In this document: positions 1 through 8,519 of the stretch, in pieces
Numbering within the stretch: the first letter of the stretch is position 1
Layout of the letters: the number at the start of each line of letters is the position of its first letter
Assembly: GCA_964355945.1 (NCBI GenBank)
Contig: CAYHGE010000088.1
Span: 1 to 13,941 of the forward strand
Origin: CAIVAT01 sp964355945
Lineage (GTDB): Bacteria; Bacteroidota; Bacteroidia; Bacteroidales; FEN-979
Length of the DNA stretch: 13,941 nt
Direction of reading: 5' to 3'
Made by a program: the position numbers and the translations under genes
Notes under the pieces: model-generated
Database searches by the model: none
Seen by the model: the letters and a program-made list of their open reading frames with translations, nothing else
What the model was told of the DNA's origin: nothing

Positions 1-2510
1 GCTCTTGCCAATTCATACGATTTGGCAGCTAATAGTTTGTCGGCACTGGCAACAATCCCTGCATATTTATCATCCAACGCTTTTGCAGCGGCAAGGTCTC
101 CCAGAATCTTGTCAATCGCGGTAATTCTCTCCTGGGGATAGGATTCCTGGGGTTTTAATGTAAGCGCATTGGAATACTCTCCTTTTGCAAGCGCATAAGA
201 CTTGTCAGACAGCAATTTATCTGCTTTGGCGATTGAATTCAAATACTGGTTTTCGAGAGATTTTTGCTTTTCGAGTGCAGCCAGTAGCAGCGTAATCTCC
301 CCGATTTTTTCTTTTGGATAAACCTCGGCCGGCTTTAATTTAAGGGCGACCTGATACTGGGCCAGGGAGGGTTCATACGTTTTTTCTGCAAAATACTTGT
401 CGGCGCTGGTAATGGCGTTTGCATATTCCTCTTCCATGGCCTTTTGTCTGCCCAGTGCGGCGAGGGTGGCATCGATTTCTGCAATCTTCGTTTTAGGATA
501 TTGCTCTGAAGGCTTCAGAACCAACGCACTGCCATATTCAGTTTTAGCCTGATCGTACGTTTTTTCTGTGAGAAATTTATCTGCCCGGGCAATGGTTGCC
601 TGGTAGTTTTCATCCACTGATTTTAACGCAGCCAAATCGGCAAGGATTTTATCAATCGCAGCAATTTTACCCTGTGGATAAACTTCTGCTGGTTTGATAC
701 TGCTGGCATTCTGATACGCGGCCCTGGCTTGGTCATAGGTTTTTGCAGCAAGTAGTTTGTCGGCAGTTACAATGGCTGCGGCATATTTGTCATCGATTGC
801 TTTGGCTCCGGCCAGGTCAGCCAGGGCAGTTGAAATTTCAGCAATTTTGTCTTTCGGATATGCCTCATCCGGTTTAAGGGCGGAAGCGTTCAAATATTCA
901 GTTTTTGCCTCATTATAGGATTTTGCCGCCAATAATTTATCTGCTTTGGCAATAGCCGATAAATATAGTCCTTCCCGGGCTTTTTGTTGTTCCAGGTTGT
1001 AGAGGATCATGTTGATCTCAATGACCTTATTTTTGGGATAGACCTCGTCGGGCTTCATTTTCGAAGCAGTCTGAAACTCAGCTTTAGAAGCCAGGTAAGC
1101 CTTTACCATGAGCATGCTGTCAGCTTTACCAATAGAATTTGCGTATCTCGAATCTGCTGCTTTTTGCTGGGCAACAGCAGCAATCAATTTATCAACTTCA
1201 GCAATTTTTGCCTTTGGATACGCTTCATTTGGCTTGATTGTCAGAGCCATGCGATATTCAGTGAGGGCCAAATCATATAACTTACCGGCAAGCGCTTTAT
1301 CTCCGGAAGAAATTGCCATTTTGTACTGTTCTTCCTTGTTTTTTACAGCATTGGCAAATACATCATCAATTTCCCGAATTTTATCCTTCGGGTATGGCTC
1401 GCCGGGTTTCAGACCAGAGGCTTTGACATATTCTGAACGTGCCGGTTGATATAACTTTTCAGCCAGCATTTTATCGGCACCTGCAATTGTTGTGGCATAT
1501 TGTTCTTCCAGTGCTTTCGCCATGGCAGCCTCCTGGCCGGTTAACATTTTATCGGCTTTGGAGATCATCTCTTTGGGATACGCTTCCGAAGGCTTTACTG
1601 ACGAAGCCATCACATAATTTTCCCTTGCCTTAAAGTATTTTTTATCAATATACAGGCTGTCAGCCACGGAGATGTACTTATCATAATCAGCCTGGGCAGT
1701 GGTTCTCCTGGCGATAATTCCCTCAATTTCCTTAATNNNNNNNNNNNNNNNNNNNNNNNNNNNNNNNNNNNNNNNNNNNNNNNNNNNNNNNNNNNNNNNN
1801 NNNNNNNNNNNNNNNNNNNNNNNNNNNNNNNNNNNNCATAATCAGCCTGGGCAGTGGTTCTCCTGGCGATAATTCCCTCAATTTCCTTAATTCTGTTTTT
1901 AGGGTATGCTTGTTCCGGCTTAATGACCAGTGCATCCTTATATGATTTAATTGCCTCCGGGTACTGAATTGCGGTAAAGGCCTGGTCAGCAATCGCAATC
2001 GCCTTAATATAAGCATCATCCCTGGCTTTTTGCGCGGCAATTAAAGTGGTCAGCTCCGTGATCCTGTCCTGCGGATATTTTTCATCTGGTTTAATCCCGG
2101 CGGCTTTCTTATAATTCAGCAGCGCATCCTGGTAGCTTTTTACAAGGTAGAATTTATCAGCACTGGCAATTGCTTTTCCATACTCCTCATCTTTCACCTG
2201 ATTATCCACCTGGATCTTGATGATCTCATTGATTTTGTTTTTCGGGTATGGATCTCCCGGCAACAATTTACTGGCATTTTCATATTCCTGCTTGGCTTTC
2301 ACATAATCACCGGCCTGAAATAATTTATCCGCTCCGGCAACTGCAACGTCAAACAATATATTTTGAGCTTTCTGTGAGCGCAGTAAGTCCATGGTTTTGC
2401 GCAGCTTTTCTTTGGCAACAGCATCGTTGGGATTTTGAGAAACTGCAAGCTGGTATGATGCCTTTGCATTCAGATAATCTTTAAGTTTAAAGTATGCATC
2501 TCCGGAGGCG
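1..2510 (-). repeat. Tandem array of 57-62-residue TPR-like units (about 180 bp period)
   Basis: Spacing between successive YPK/YPQ motifs, read from the N-terminus, is 57 (degenerate first unit to the first YPK), 57, 57, 57 (across the collapsed gap), 62, 58, 60, 60, 60, 60, 60 and 60 residues. A further unit starts at the left edge. The units are diverged at DNA level but keep the ADK..Y..A...Y pattern and the LKPxExYPKxKI closing motif. Units near the left edge (positions 1-120 and about 720-840) resemble each other more closely (shared DDKYA and ADKLLAAK stretches), which hints at block duplication. The array produces several long spurious open frames on the opposite strand. Confidence 0.85.
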
Positions 2511-2716
2511 ATGGATTTCTGCGATGCTTCCAACTCCTGCGGACTTACTTTTTTTTGCGGGATTGAATCCTCCGGCGGCCACACAGAGGAGGCCGGAAAC
2601 CGCTGAACAGGCTGCACAATCATGGCTTCATAACTGATGAAAAGAGCAACTGCCACTGACGACAGAAGCACTGCTGCAAGAATTGGAAAGGAATTTCGTA
2701 AACCGGTTATTTTCAT
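1..2716 (-). CDS. Giant membrane-anchored TPR-like repeat protein (N-terminal part; 3' end outside window)
   Basis: The ATG is at 2716 and the frame stays open to the left edge once the artificial gap at 1737-1836 is collapsed, giving about 853 visible residues with no stop. Residues 10-33 are a hydrophobic segment after K2 and R7, with no clear signal-peptidase site, so I infer a signal anchor with the rest in the periplasm. A Pro-rich linker follows, and from about residue 70 the protein is a tandem array. Each unit has a TPR-like helix pair (pattern ADKLLAAKxYxxAxxxYxxA..LKP) ending in a YPKxKIxEI motif, then a third helix. Twelve YPK/YPQ motifs are visible plus a degenerate first one. Repeats of this kind usually form protein-binding superhelices; the partner is unknown. 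It lies 78 bp downstream of lolD on the same strand and may be co-transcribed. The C-terminal domain, which would reveal the role, is not in the window. Confidence 0.85.
1682..1891. other. Artificial scaffold gap: 100 N between two identical 55-bp copies
   Basis: The 55 bases at 1682-1736 are identical to those at 1837-1891, with exactly 100 N between. Collapsing the N run and one copy (155 bp) keeps the repeat protein in frame and gives the 57-residue motif spacing found in the adjacent N-terminal units. I infer that two contigs sharing a 55-base end overlap were joined with a default 100-N spacer and that no sequence is missing. Confidence 0.88.
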
Positions 2717-2794
2717 GCGATATTGGTACGTTCGGTGATTTGTTTCTTTAGATATTGACTAACGCCATTTTTAACAAATAATTACATGCAGGAT

Positions 2795-3448
2795 CTACAG
2801 ATCGATCAGTCCGTCTTTCATGGTTAATTTCCGGTCGGCCATGTTGGCAAGGTCAAGATTGTGCGTAACAATGATGAAGGTTTGCCGGAACATCTCCCTC
2901 AGCCGGAAAAAAAGTTTATGCAACTCCAGTGCAGAAGCGGAGTCAAGGTTTCCTGACGGCTCATCGGCAAGGATTACCGAAGGATTATTCACAAGTGCCC
3001 GTGCCACTGCAACACGCTGCTGTTCACCACCCGAAAGTTGCGAGGGTTTATGACTGGCCCGATCCCGGAGGTTCATCAGGTCAAGAAGTTCCATGGCTCT
3101 TTTCGTTGCTTCCTTTTTTCCTTGTTTCGCAATAAATGCAGGGATGCAAACATTTTCGAGGGCGGTAAACTCGGGAAGCAAATGATGAAACTGAAAGACA
3201 AACCCGATTTGTCTGTTGCGAAAATCGGATAGTTTCCGCTCCGAAAGATCCTGAATTCGGATCCCGTTGAGTGCTACAGTTCCGGTATCTGCTTTGTCAA
3301 GTGTTCCGATGATGTGCAACAGCGTTGACTTTCCTGCTCCGGATGCCCCTACGATGGAAACAATTTCACCTTTCCCGACCTCAAGATTGATCCCTTTCAG
3401 AACTTTTAATGGTCCGTAAGATTTTTGAATATTGTTTGCGACGATCAT
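2795..3448 (-). CDS. lolD: LolD-type ABC transporter ATP-binding protein
   Basis: This is a 217-residue nucleotide-binding subunit of the LolD/MacB class. It would power an FtsX-like permease that extracts lipoproteins from, or remodels, the inner membrane. Visible motifs: Walker A GASGAGKST (34-42), Q-loop VFQ (84-86), signature LSGGEQQRVAVARAL (138-152), Walker B VILADEP (158-164) with catalytic E163, D-loop SGNLD (165-169) and H-loop H196. The length fits the family. The start was set at the ATG at 3448 because the in-frame extension begins with TTG at 3523 and would run through the promoter region shared with sucC. No permease gene is visible nearby. It is divergent from sucC, with the TPR-repeat gene downstream. 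The exact Lol assignment is by similarity; a general MacB-like export ATPase is the alternative. Confidence 0.85.
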   Translation of the reverse strand: MIVANNIQKSYGPLKVLKGINLEVGKGEIVSIVGASGAGKSTLLHIIGTLDKADTGTVALNGIRIQDLSERKLSDFRNRQIGFVFQFHHLLPEFTALENVCIPAFIAKQGKKEATKRAMELLDLMNLRDRASHKPSQLSGGEQQRVAVARALVNNPSVILADEPSGNLDSASALELHKLFFRLREMFRQTFIIVTHNLDLANMADRKLTMKDGLIDL

Positions 3449-3465
3449 AAGGCTGCCTTGGACCG

Positions 3466-3473
3466 CAAAGTTA
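3466..3473 (-). promoter_or_regulatory. Possible Bacteroidota -7 element for lolD
   Basis: The minus strand reads TAACTTTG, a match to TAnnTTTG, 17 nt before the lolD ATG. No TTG is found at the usual 19-21 bp upstream, so this is a partial match only. Confidence 0.4.
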
Positions 3474-3501
3474 AGAAATTTGAAATCTTTGTACCTCCTT
3501 T

Positions 3502-3532
3502 TTTGTAAATCCAATACAAACAACTAATTTTG
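3502..3532 (+). promoter_or_regulatory. Bacteroidota-type promoter for sucC
   Basis: TTTG at 3502-3505 (-33 element), a 19-bp spacer and TAATTTTG at 3525-3532 (-7 element, TAnnTTTG) fit the known Bacteroidota sigma-factor consensus. The sucC ATG lies 25 nt past the -7 element, giving a leader of about 20 nt without an obvious Shine-Dalgarno sequence, as is common in this phylum. Confidence 0.7.
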
Positions 3533-3557
3533 GAAATCGATATTAACGCTACAATAT

Positions 3558-4903
3558 ATGAACCTACACGAATACCAGAGCAAAACCATTCTAAAGCAAT
3601 ACGGTGTTGCAGTTCCCGAAGGCGGACTTGCCCATACCGAGGAAGAGGCCGTTAAGGCTGCCGAGTTTCTTCAAAGTGCTACTGGCACTGACAGATTTGT
3701 AATCAAAGCACAGGTTCACGCCGGTGGACGCGGAAAGGGTGGCGGTGTAAAGATTGCAAAATCCATTGAAGAAGTCAGGCAATATGCACGGCAGATCATT
3801 GGAATGAACCTGGTGACACCTCAGACAAGCAAAGAGGGCAAACTGGTTAAAAAGGTATATGTCGAGCAGAATATCTATTATCCCGGCCCCACAGAGCCAT
3901 CTGAGATCTACATGAGTATCCTGCTGAACAGGCAGAAAGGCCATACGGTGATCATGTATTCACCAAGGGGAGGAATGGATATCGAAGCTGTTGCAGAAGA
4001 GACTCCGGAACTTATCTTCCATGAAGAGATCGATCCTAAAATTGGTTTGCAAGCTTTCCAGGCCCGCAAAGTTGCCTTTAACTTAGGGTTAAAGGATGAT
4101 GCATATAAAAACATGGTAAAATTCGTTTTCGCCATTTACCGTGCTTATGACGGCAGTGATGCATCTCTGCTCGAGATCAACCCGGTTTTTAAAACCTCGG
4201 ATAATAAAATTCTTGCAGCCGATGCAAAAGTCGTTATCGACAACAACGCACTTTTTCGCCATCCGGATATCGCACTCATGCGCGACCTCGACGAAGAAGA
4301 CCCGATCGAAGTTGAAGCCTCACGCCATGATCTGAACTATGTTAAGTTAAATGGCAATGTCGGGTGCATGGTGAATGGTGCCGGTCTAGCCATGGCCACG
4401 ATGGATATCATCAAACTGTCGGGTGGCGATCCGGCAAACTTTCNNNNNNNNNNNNNNNNNNNNNNNNNNNNNNNNNNNNNNNNNNNNNNNNNNNNNNNNN
4501 NNNNNNNNNNNNNNNNNNNNNNNNNNNNNNNNNNNNNNNNNNNGCCATGGCCACGATGGATATCATCAAACTGTCGGGTGGCGATCCGGCAAACTTTCTT
4601 GATGTAGGTGGCTCTGCCAATGCCAAACGTGTGGAGGAAGGTTTCCGCATCATCATGAAAGATCCTGCAGTCAAAGCCATTCTGGTCAATATTTTCGGCG
4701 GGATTGTGCGATGCGACCGGGTTGCCCAGGGTGTTGTCGATGCATATAAAAATATCGGGGAGATCAACATTCCCATCATCGTGCGGCTCCAGGGAACAAA
4801 TGCAATTGAAGGCAAAAAGCTGATAGATTCATCAGGGCTGAAGGTTCATTCTGCCATTACCCTGAAAGAGGCTGCCGACCTGGTTACTAAAGTTTTAAAG
4901 TAG
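3558..4903 (+). CDS. sucC: Succinate-CoA ligase (ADP-forming) subunit beta
   Basis: SucC pairs with SucD to interconvert succinyl-CoA and succinate with substrate-level phosphorylation in the TCA cycle. The protein starts MNLHEYQSKTILKQYGVAVP (the typical N-terminus) and carries the ATP-grasp segment with K-A-Q-V-H-A-G-G-R-G-K-G-G-G, then LLEINPVF, the GNVGCMVNGAGLAMATMD region and NIFGGIVRCD near the C-terminus. The 100-N block at 4444-4543 breaks the frame as drawn, but collapsing 155 bp restores it and gives 396 residues, normal for the family, so I treat it as intact. The partner sucD is not adjacent. The 3' end overlaps the convergent glycosyltransferase gene by 17 bp, leaving no room for an intergenic terminator. 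Confidence 0.96.
4389..4598. other. Artificial scaffold gap inside sucC: 100 N between identical 55-bp copies
   Basis: Bases 4389-4443 and 4544-4598 are identical and both encode AMATMDIIKLSGGDPANF. Because SucC has this segment once, the second copy plus the N run must be artificial. Overlap length (55) and N count (100) equal those of the other gap, pointing to the same assembly step. Confidence 0.93.
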
Positions 4904-6155
4904 ACTGCCTTACCGCCATCTCCTTGTGAAACAGGAACATCCTTGTTTTTTCAAGCTGCTCCAAAGGAGCATGGAGAAACGTGAATGATTTCGCATCAAT
5001 GCCCGTTTTATCTGGCTCTTCTCCCGGATAAAACCGGTTCATAAATTCCTGTAAATTCTCTTCATCCGACGACGGAGATTCTTCGTTAGCTGTTTTAAGA
5101 TACTGGAGTATCCGCAATCCATCAAATTTTTCATGGAAAGCACGGCAGAAATGGTCAAGGTCCTTGTTGTTTACCCTAAGTGGTTGAATTGGATCTTCCT
5201 CCCTGAATATCTTCGCAAGGAACCTCACCACTTTTGTATCCACAGGATGCGTGTAAATTTCAGGCAGCAAAGAATACGTTTCAAGAATTTCATCAAAAAA
5301 AATGCAGGGATAAACCGGATAACTCAACCAATCACCCTGCGCACCCCTGATCATGGCCGGACCGGTACCGAAAAACACCCTGTCTGAGAATCTTGCTTCC
5401 GGATAGACAAGTTCGTCATTCCACATTAATACATGACCATATTTCTTAAGTTTCTGAAGAAAATAAAAATCTTCACCACTTAATTTTGGCGTCATGCCGC
5501 CAATTGCCCGATAAGCCCATACCGGCACTGCCATTGCTGAACCCAGTGCAGTAAATGCATAAGGTGATCCGATGCGATCAAGGTTCAGAAAATAATGCCG
5601 CATGTATATCTCATACCTGAGTATGGCCCTGCATGCATGAACGTCGGCAGGGGTTTGATGAAAATAGGGAACACACAGCGCGGTTGACCCGGAATTATTG
5701 CGAAAATTACGTGCAACAGACTGCAGGTAATTTTCGCCGAAAACAGTATCAGCATCCATGCTCACAATAAGGTCATCAGGAGCAGCAACCTCATTGATCC
5801 GATCCATGAGGGTTTTACGGGCATACCCAACCCCATGCTTTTTACCTGTCCACCCGTTGCCTTTCGAGGACTTGTCAATGACAACTACTTCAAAATCTGT
5901 AAATTTCTTTAAAAGCAGCAGCGTGGCCTCATTGTTTTCACACACTTCGATTTTTTCGGAATTACTCCACCAGGCTTCAGGTTGGTTCACACATATATAC
6001 AAAGTAAACCTGTTGTATGTCTGAGTGGAAAGACAATTCAACAACCGCAGCAGGAGATCAGGCTCATCCATCACAGGAAGGGCCAGGAAGAGAAATGGCA
6101 AGCCGGTATCAACGCCGGGTTTAGCGGTCAATTTGAAGTTTCTGGAATAGTGCAT
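4887..6155 (-). CDS. GT2-like (GT-A fold) glycosyltransferase
   Basis: A 422-residue protein with a family-2 glycosyltransferase pattern: an N-terminal strand FLFLALPVMDEPDLLLRLLN (21-40), an acidic metal/nucleotide motif in VSMDADTVF (DAD at 134-136), a GSAMAVP segment, and the ED of LSGEDFYFL (228-229), the usual site of the catalytic base. The roughly 190-residue C-terminal part has no motif I recognise. I see no membrane segment, so it is probably cytosolic or peripheral. Donor and acceptor are unknown. I chose the ATG at 6155; the longer frame starts with TTG at 6173. The start overlaps the 3' end of the S41 protease gene by 35 bp, suggesting co-transcription and translational coupling, and the stop overlaps convergent sucC. 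Confidence 0.8.
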   Translation of the reverse strand: MHYSRNFKLTAKPGVDTGLPFLFLALPVMDEPDLLLRLLNCLSTQTYNRFTLYICVNQPEAWWSNSEKIEVCENNEATLLLLKKFTDFEVVVIDKSSKGNGWTGKKHGVGYARKTLMDRINEVAAPDDLIVSMDADTVFGENYLQSVARNFRNNSGSTALCVPYFHQTPADVHACRAILRYEIYMRHYFLNLDRIGSPYAFTALGSAMAVPVWAYRAIGGMTPKLSGEDFYFLQKLKKYGHVLMWNDELVYPEARFSDRVFFGTGPAMIRGAQGDWLSYPVYPCIFFDEILETYSLLPEIYTHPVDTKVVRFLAKIFREEDPIQPLRVNNKDLDHFCRAFHEKFDGLRILQYLKTANEESPSSDEENLQEFMNRFYPGEEPDKTGIDAKSFTFLHAPLEQLEKTRMFLFHKEMAVRQSTLKL

Positions 6156-7743
6156 TGTCTTCCACCACCTCAATTGCCTTCAACACCTCCTCATCATAAT
6201 GATTAATGATGGTGTACAACTCAGTCATATCCCAGAGTTTTTGGGCAATCACTCCCTTGAGTTGTGACTTGATGAGTTTTTCTGATGCCGCATAACCCTT
6301 TTCATCCTTCTTTACACCCTCTATTTCTGCATAAATAAAGAAATCGGCCATAAAAGCATCATCGATCTGAAAGTTTTTATCAAATCCGGTAAATTCAGGA
6401 TAGTCGTCTTTCAACTTTTTCCGGTTTTTATCTACATAGTCGCCTACAAAGGTATTGACCACGTTTTTTCGGCGCAGATCAAGGTAATAATCCGAAATTG
6501 GCGTTGAATCCCACGGGATAAAAACATCCGGCATAATGCCGCCACCACCGTAAACCACACGTTTTTTGGATGTATAGAACTTCAGGGAGTCAGGAAATTT
6601 GATGCTGTCGGGATGCACCAGCTCCCCGTGCTTCATACGGTTGCTGAAATCTTCATAATACTTGTCAATGCCATCTGCATACGGTTTCTGGATAGACTTC
6701 CCTGAAGGGTTATAATATCTTGCTGTGGTCAAACGGATTTGCGAACTGTCGGGCAGCTGGAAAGGCCGCTGAACAAGTCCCTTCCCAAACGACCTGCGGC
6801 CGACGATGATGCCACGGTCCCAATCCTGGATCGCACCAGAAACGATCTCGCTGGCAGAGGCTGAATTTTCATTGATCATGATCACCAGGTTCCCTGTTTC
6901 AAACATCCCTTTGGCGGTTGAGTGAAACTCTTCACGCTGGGCATTTCTCCCTTGTGTATATACAATCAGTTTGTTGGCTTTGAGAAATTCATCAGACAGT
7001 TCAATGGCAGTTCCCATGTATCCTCCGGAATTGTTGCGCAGATCGAGAATCATGCTTTTCATCCCTTTGGCATGCAGGGAGAGAACCGCTTCGGTAAATT
7101 CCTGCATGGAAGTCTGGGCAAACTTATTAAGGTTGATATAACCAATGCCGGGTTTAATCATATACGCAGCATCAATGCTGTTGATAGGAATTTTATCGCG
7201 GGTGATTGTAAATTCGATCAGCTCCTTTTTCCCCTTTCTGAAGATCGAAACATTAACCTTGGTACCCCGTTTTCCTCGCAAATGGTCAAGAACAAACTGG
7301 TTGGTAATTTTTTTACCGACAACTGACTCACTGTCAATTTTCACAATTTTATCGCCCGACATGATCCCAAGCCTCTCAGACGGGCCGCCCGGAATAGAAT
7401 GAACCACTGAAATGGTGTCCTTAAGTATCTCGAACTGAACCCCGATTCCGTCAAAGTTACCTTCAAGCGGCTCATTGGCCTTTTGAACATCCTTCTTCGA
7501 TATATATACCGAGTGAGGATCTAGTTCCTTCAGTGTTTCGACAATGGCCTTTTCAACCAGCCTGGCTTCATTGACGGTATCAACATACGCATAATTGATG
7601 AGTTGCATCGCCGCATTATATTTTTTAATCCCGGCATTTGCATCCTGTCGCGGACTTTGTGCAGACGCGGAAAGTTCTAAAAACAAAACGGACAGCAACA
7701 GGAAACTACCTCTGAAAACATTGATAAGTAATGAATTATTCAT
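6121..7743 (-). CDS. S41 family C-terminal processing peptidase (Ctp/Prc type)
   Basis: This is an exported serine protease of 540 residues. An N-terminal signal peptide (hydrophobic 12-22, likely cut after ASA at about 28) directs it to the periplasm. A PDZ domain follows at about 95-180, then the S41 core. The motif NENSASASEI places the nucleophile at S296, with K321 in SFGKGLVQ exactly 25 residues on and Q325 after it, the same spacing as the Ser/Lys/Gln set of E. coli Prc. Family members trim or degrade envelope proteins after recognising C-termini through PDZ. A C-terminal extension of about 150 residues follows the core. The glycosyltransferase gene overlaps its 3' end; rhomboid is divergent upstream. 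The physiological substrate cannot be told from sequence. Confidence 0.94.
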   Translation of the reverse strand: MNNSLLINVFRGSFLLLSVLFLELSASAQSPRQDANAGIKKYNAAMQLINYAYVDTVNEARLVEKAIVETLKELDPHSVYISKKDVQKANEPLEGNFDGIGVQFEILKDTISVVHSIPGGPSERLGIMSGDKIVKIDSESVVGKKITNQFVLDHLRGKRGTKVNVSIFRKGKKELIEFTITRDKIPINSIDAAYMIKPGIGYINLNKFAQTSMQEFTEAVLSLHAKGMKSMILDLRNNSGGYMGTAIELSDEFLKANKLIVYTQGRNAQREEFHSTAKGMFETGNLVIMINENSASASEIVSGAIQDWDRGIIVGRRSFGKGLVQRPFQLPDSSQIRLTTARYYNPSGKSIQKPYADGIDKYYEDFSNRMKHGELVHPDSIKFPDSLKFYTSKKRVVYGGGGIMPDVFIPWDSTPISDYYLDLRRKNVVNTFVGDYVDKNRKKLKDDYPEFTGFDKNFQIDDAFMADFFIYAEIEGVKKDEKGYAASEKLIKSQLKGVIAQKLWDMTELYTIINHYDEEVLKAIEVVEDNALFQKLQIDR

Positions 7744-7777
7744 TGTCGAAAGATTAATTGATCAGAATTTTTAACTG

Positions 7778-7785
7778 CCAAAGGT
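7778..7785 (-). promoter_or_regulatory. Possible -7 element for the S41 protease gene
   Basis: The minus strand reads TACCTTTG (TAnnTTTG), 34 nt before the ATG at 7743. A -33 TTG at proper spacing is not evident. The site lies in the interval shared with the divergent rhomboid gene. Confidence 0.45.
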
Positions 7786-7853
7786 ACTTTTATTTTACTT
7801 TTCAGAACCCGTATGACGTTTATTTAACTAATTTTATCAGGAAATATTATACG

Positions 7854-8519
7854 GTGGCGGATCAGGAAAAATTAAGAATTTACAGAAGTTTGCTATTCCC
7901 AGCGATTTTGGTTCTGCTTTTATGGGTGATCCAGGGTGCCGATCTGGTTTTCGACCTGAATTTAAACAGTTATGGTCTGTATCCGTTGCAGGTTAAAGGT
8001 ATTCCGGGTATTTTCACCTCTCCATTCCTTCATGCAAACCTGGCTCATCTCTTTGCAAATTCGATCCCTCTCCTGATTCTGGGCTCATTTCTTTTCTATT
8101 TTTACAAGGATATCGCCTGGATGATCCTTTTCCTGGTTTACCTGATCACAGGGATCTGGGTTTGGGTTTATGCACGTGGCGGTGCAGCACATATCGGAGC
8201 CAGCGGGGTGATTTATGGCCTTGCCTCCTTTCTGTTTTTCAGTGGTTTCATCCGCAGGGAGACAGGTCTTCTGGTCATCACCATGCTCGTCGCTTTCCTT
8301 TATGGCGGACTAATCTGGGGTATTTTCCCGCAACTGTTTCCCAACCAGCCCATTTCCTGGGAGTCACACCTCATGGGATTGCTGTCGGGGCTGTTACTGT
8401 CAATTTACTACCGAAAATCAGGCCCGCAGAAGAAATCCTGGGACTGGGGGGCTGAGGATGAAGATGATGACGGCTCATGGGCTGAGCCTCAGATAGACGA
8501 TCATCCTCCTGAAAATTGA
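7854..8519 (+). CDS. Rhomboid family intramembrane serine protease
   Basis: A polytopic membrane protein of about 221 residues. Rhomboids cut substrates within the membrane using a Ser-His dyad. Here S117 sits in AHIGASGVIYG and H172 in SWESHLMGLLSG, and the first part carries the H60-x4-H65-x3-N69 signature (FLHANLAHLFAN). Hydrophobic stretches fit six helices. The C-terminus is a soluble, strongly acidic tail (DEDDD, IDD), partly encoded in the 45-bp overlap with the convergent helix-hairpin-helix gene. No ATG exists in frame upstream of the first helix. I chose GTG at 7854, which is preceded by AGGA; the alternative TTG at 7758 would run through the divergent promoter region. The start is therefore uncertain, the family assignment is not. 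Confidence 0.9.
   Translation: MADQEKLRIYRSLLFPAILVLLLWVIQGADLVFDLNLNSYGLYPLQVKGIPGIFTSPFLHANLAHLFANSIPLLILGSFLFYFYKDIAWMILFLVYLITGIWVWVYARGGAAHIGASGVIYGLASFLFFSGFIRRETGLLVITMLVAFLYGGLIWGIFPQLFPNQPISWESHLMGLLSGLLLSIYYRKSGPQKKSWDWGAEDEDDDGSWAEPQIDDHPPEN

Noticed and set aside
984..1633. Plus-strand open frames opposite the repeat gene
   Set aside because: They follow the 180-bp repeat period and encode no recognisable protein; they are shadows of the array on the minus strand.
1..2510. CRISPR array, because of regular repeats
   Set aside because: The period is about 180 bp, the units are coding and diverged, and there is no short conserved repeat with unique spacers.
3449..3523. N-terminal extension of lolD starting MFVLDLQKRR
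   Set aside because: It starts with TTG, lies over the lolD and sucC promoter elements, and LolD proteins normally begin just before the A-loop tyrosine as with the ATG at 3448.
4364..4903. A second, separate SucC fragment after a frameshift
   Set aside because: It is the same gene; collapsing the duplicated 55 bp and the N run restores one continuous frame.
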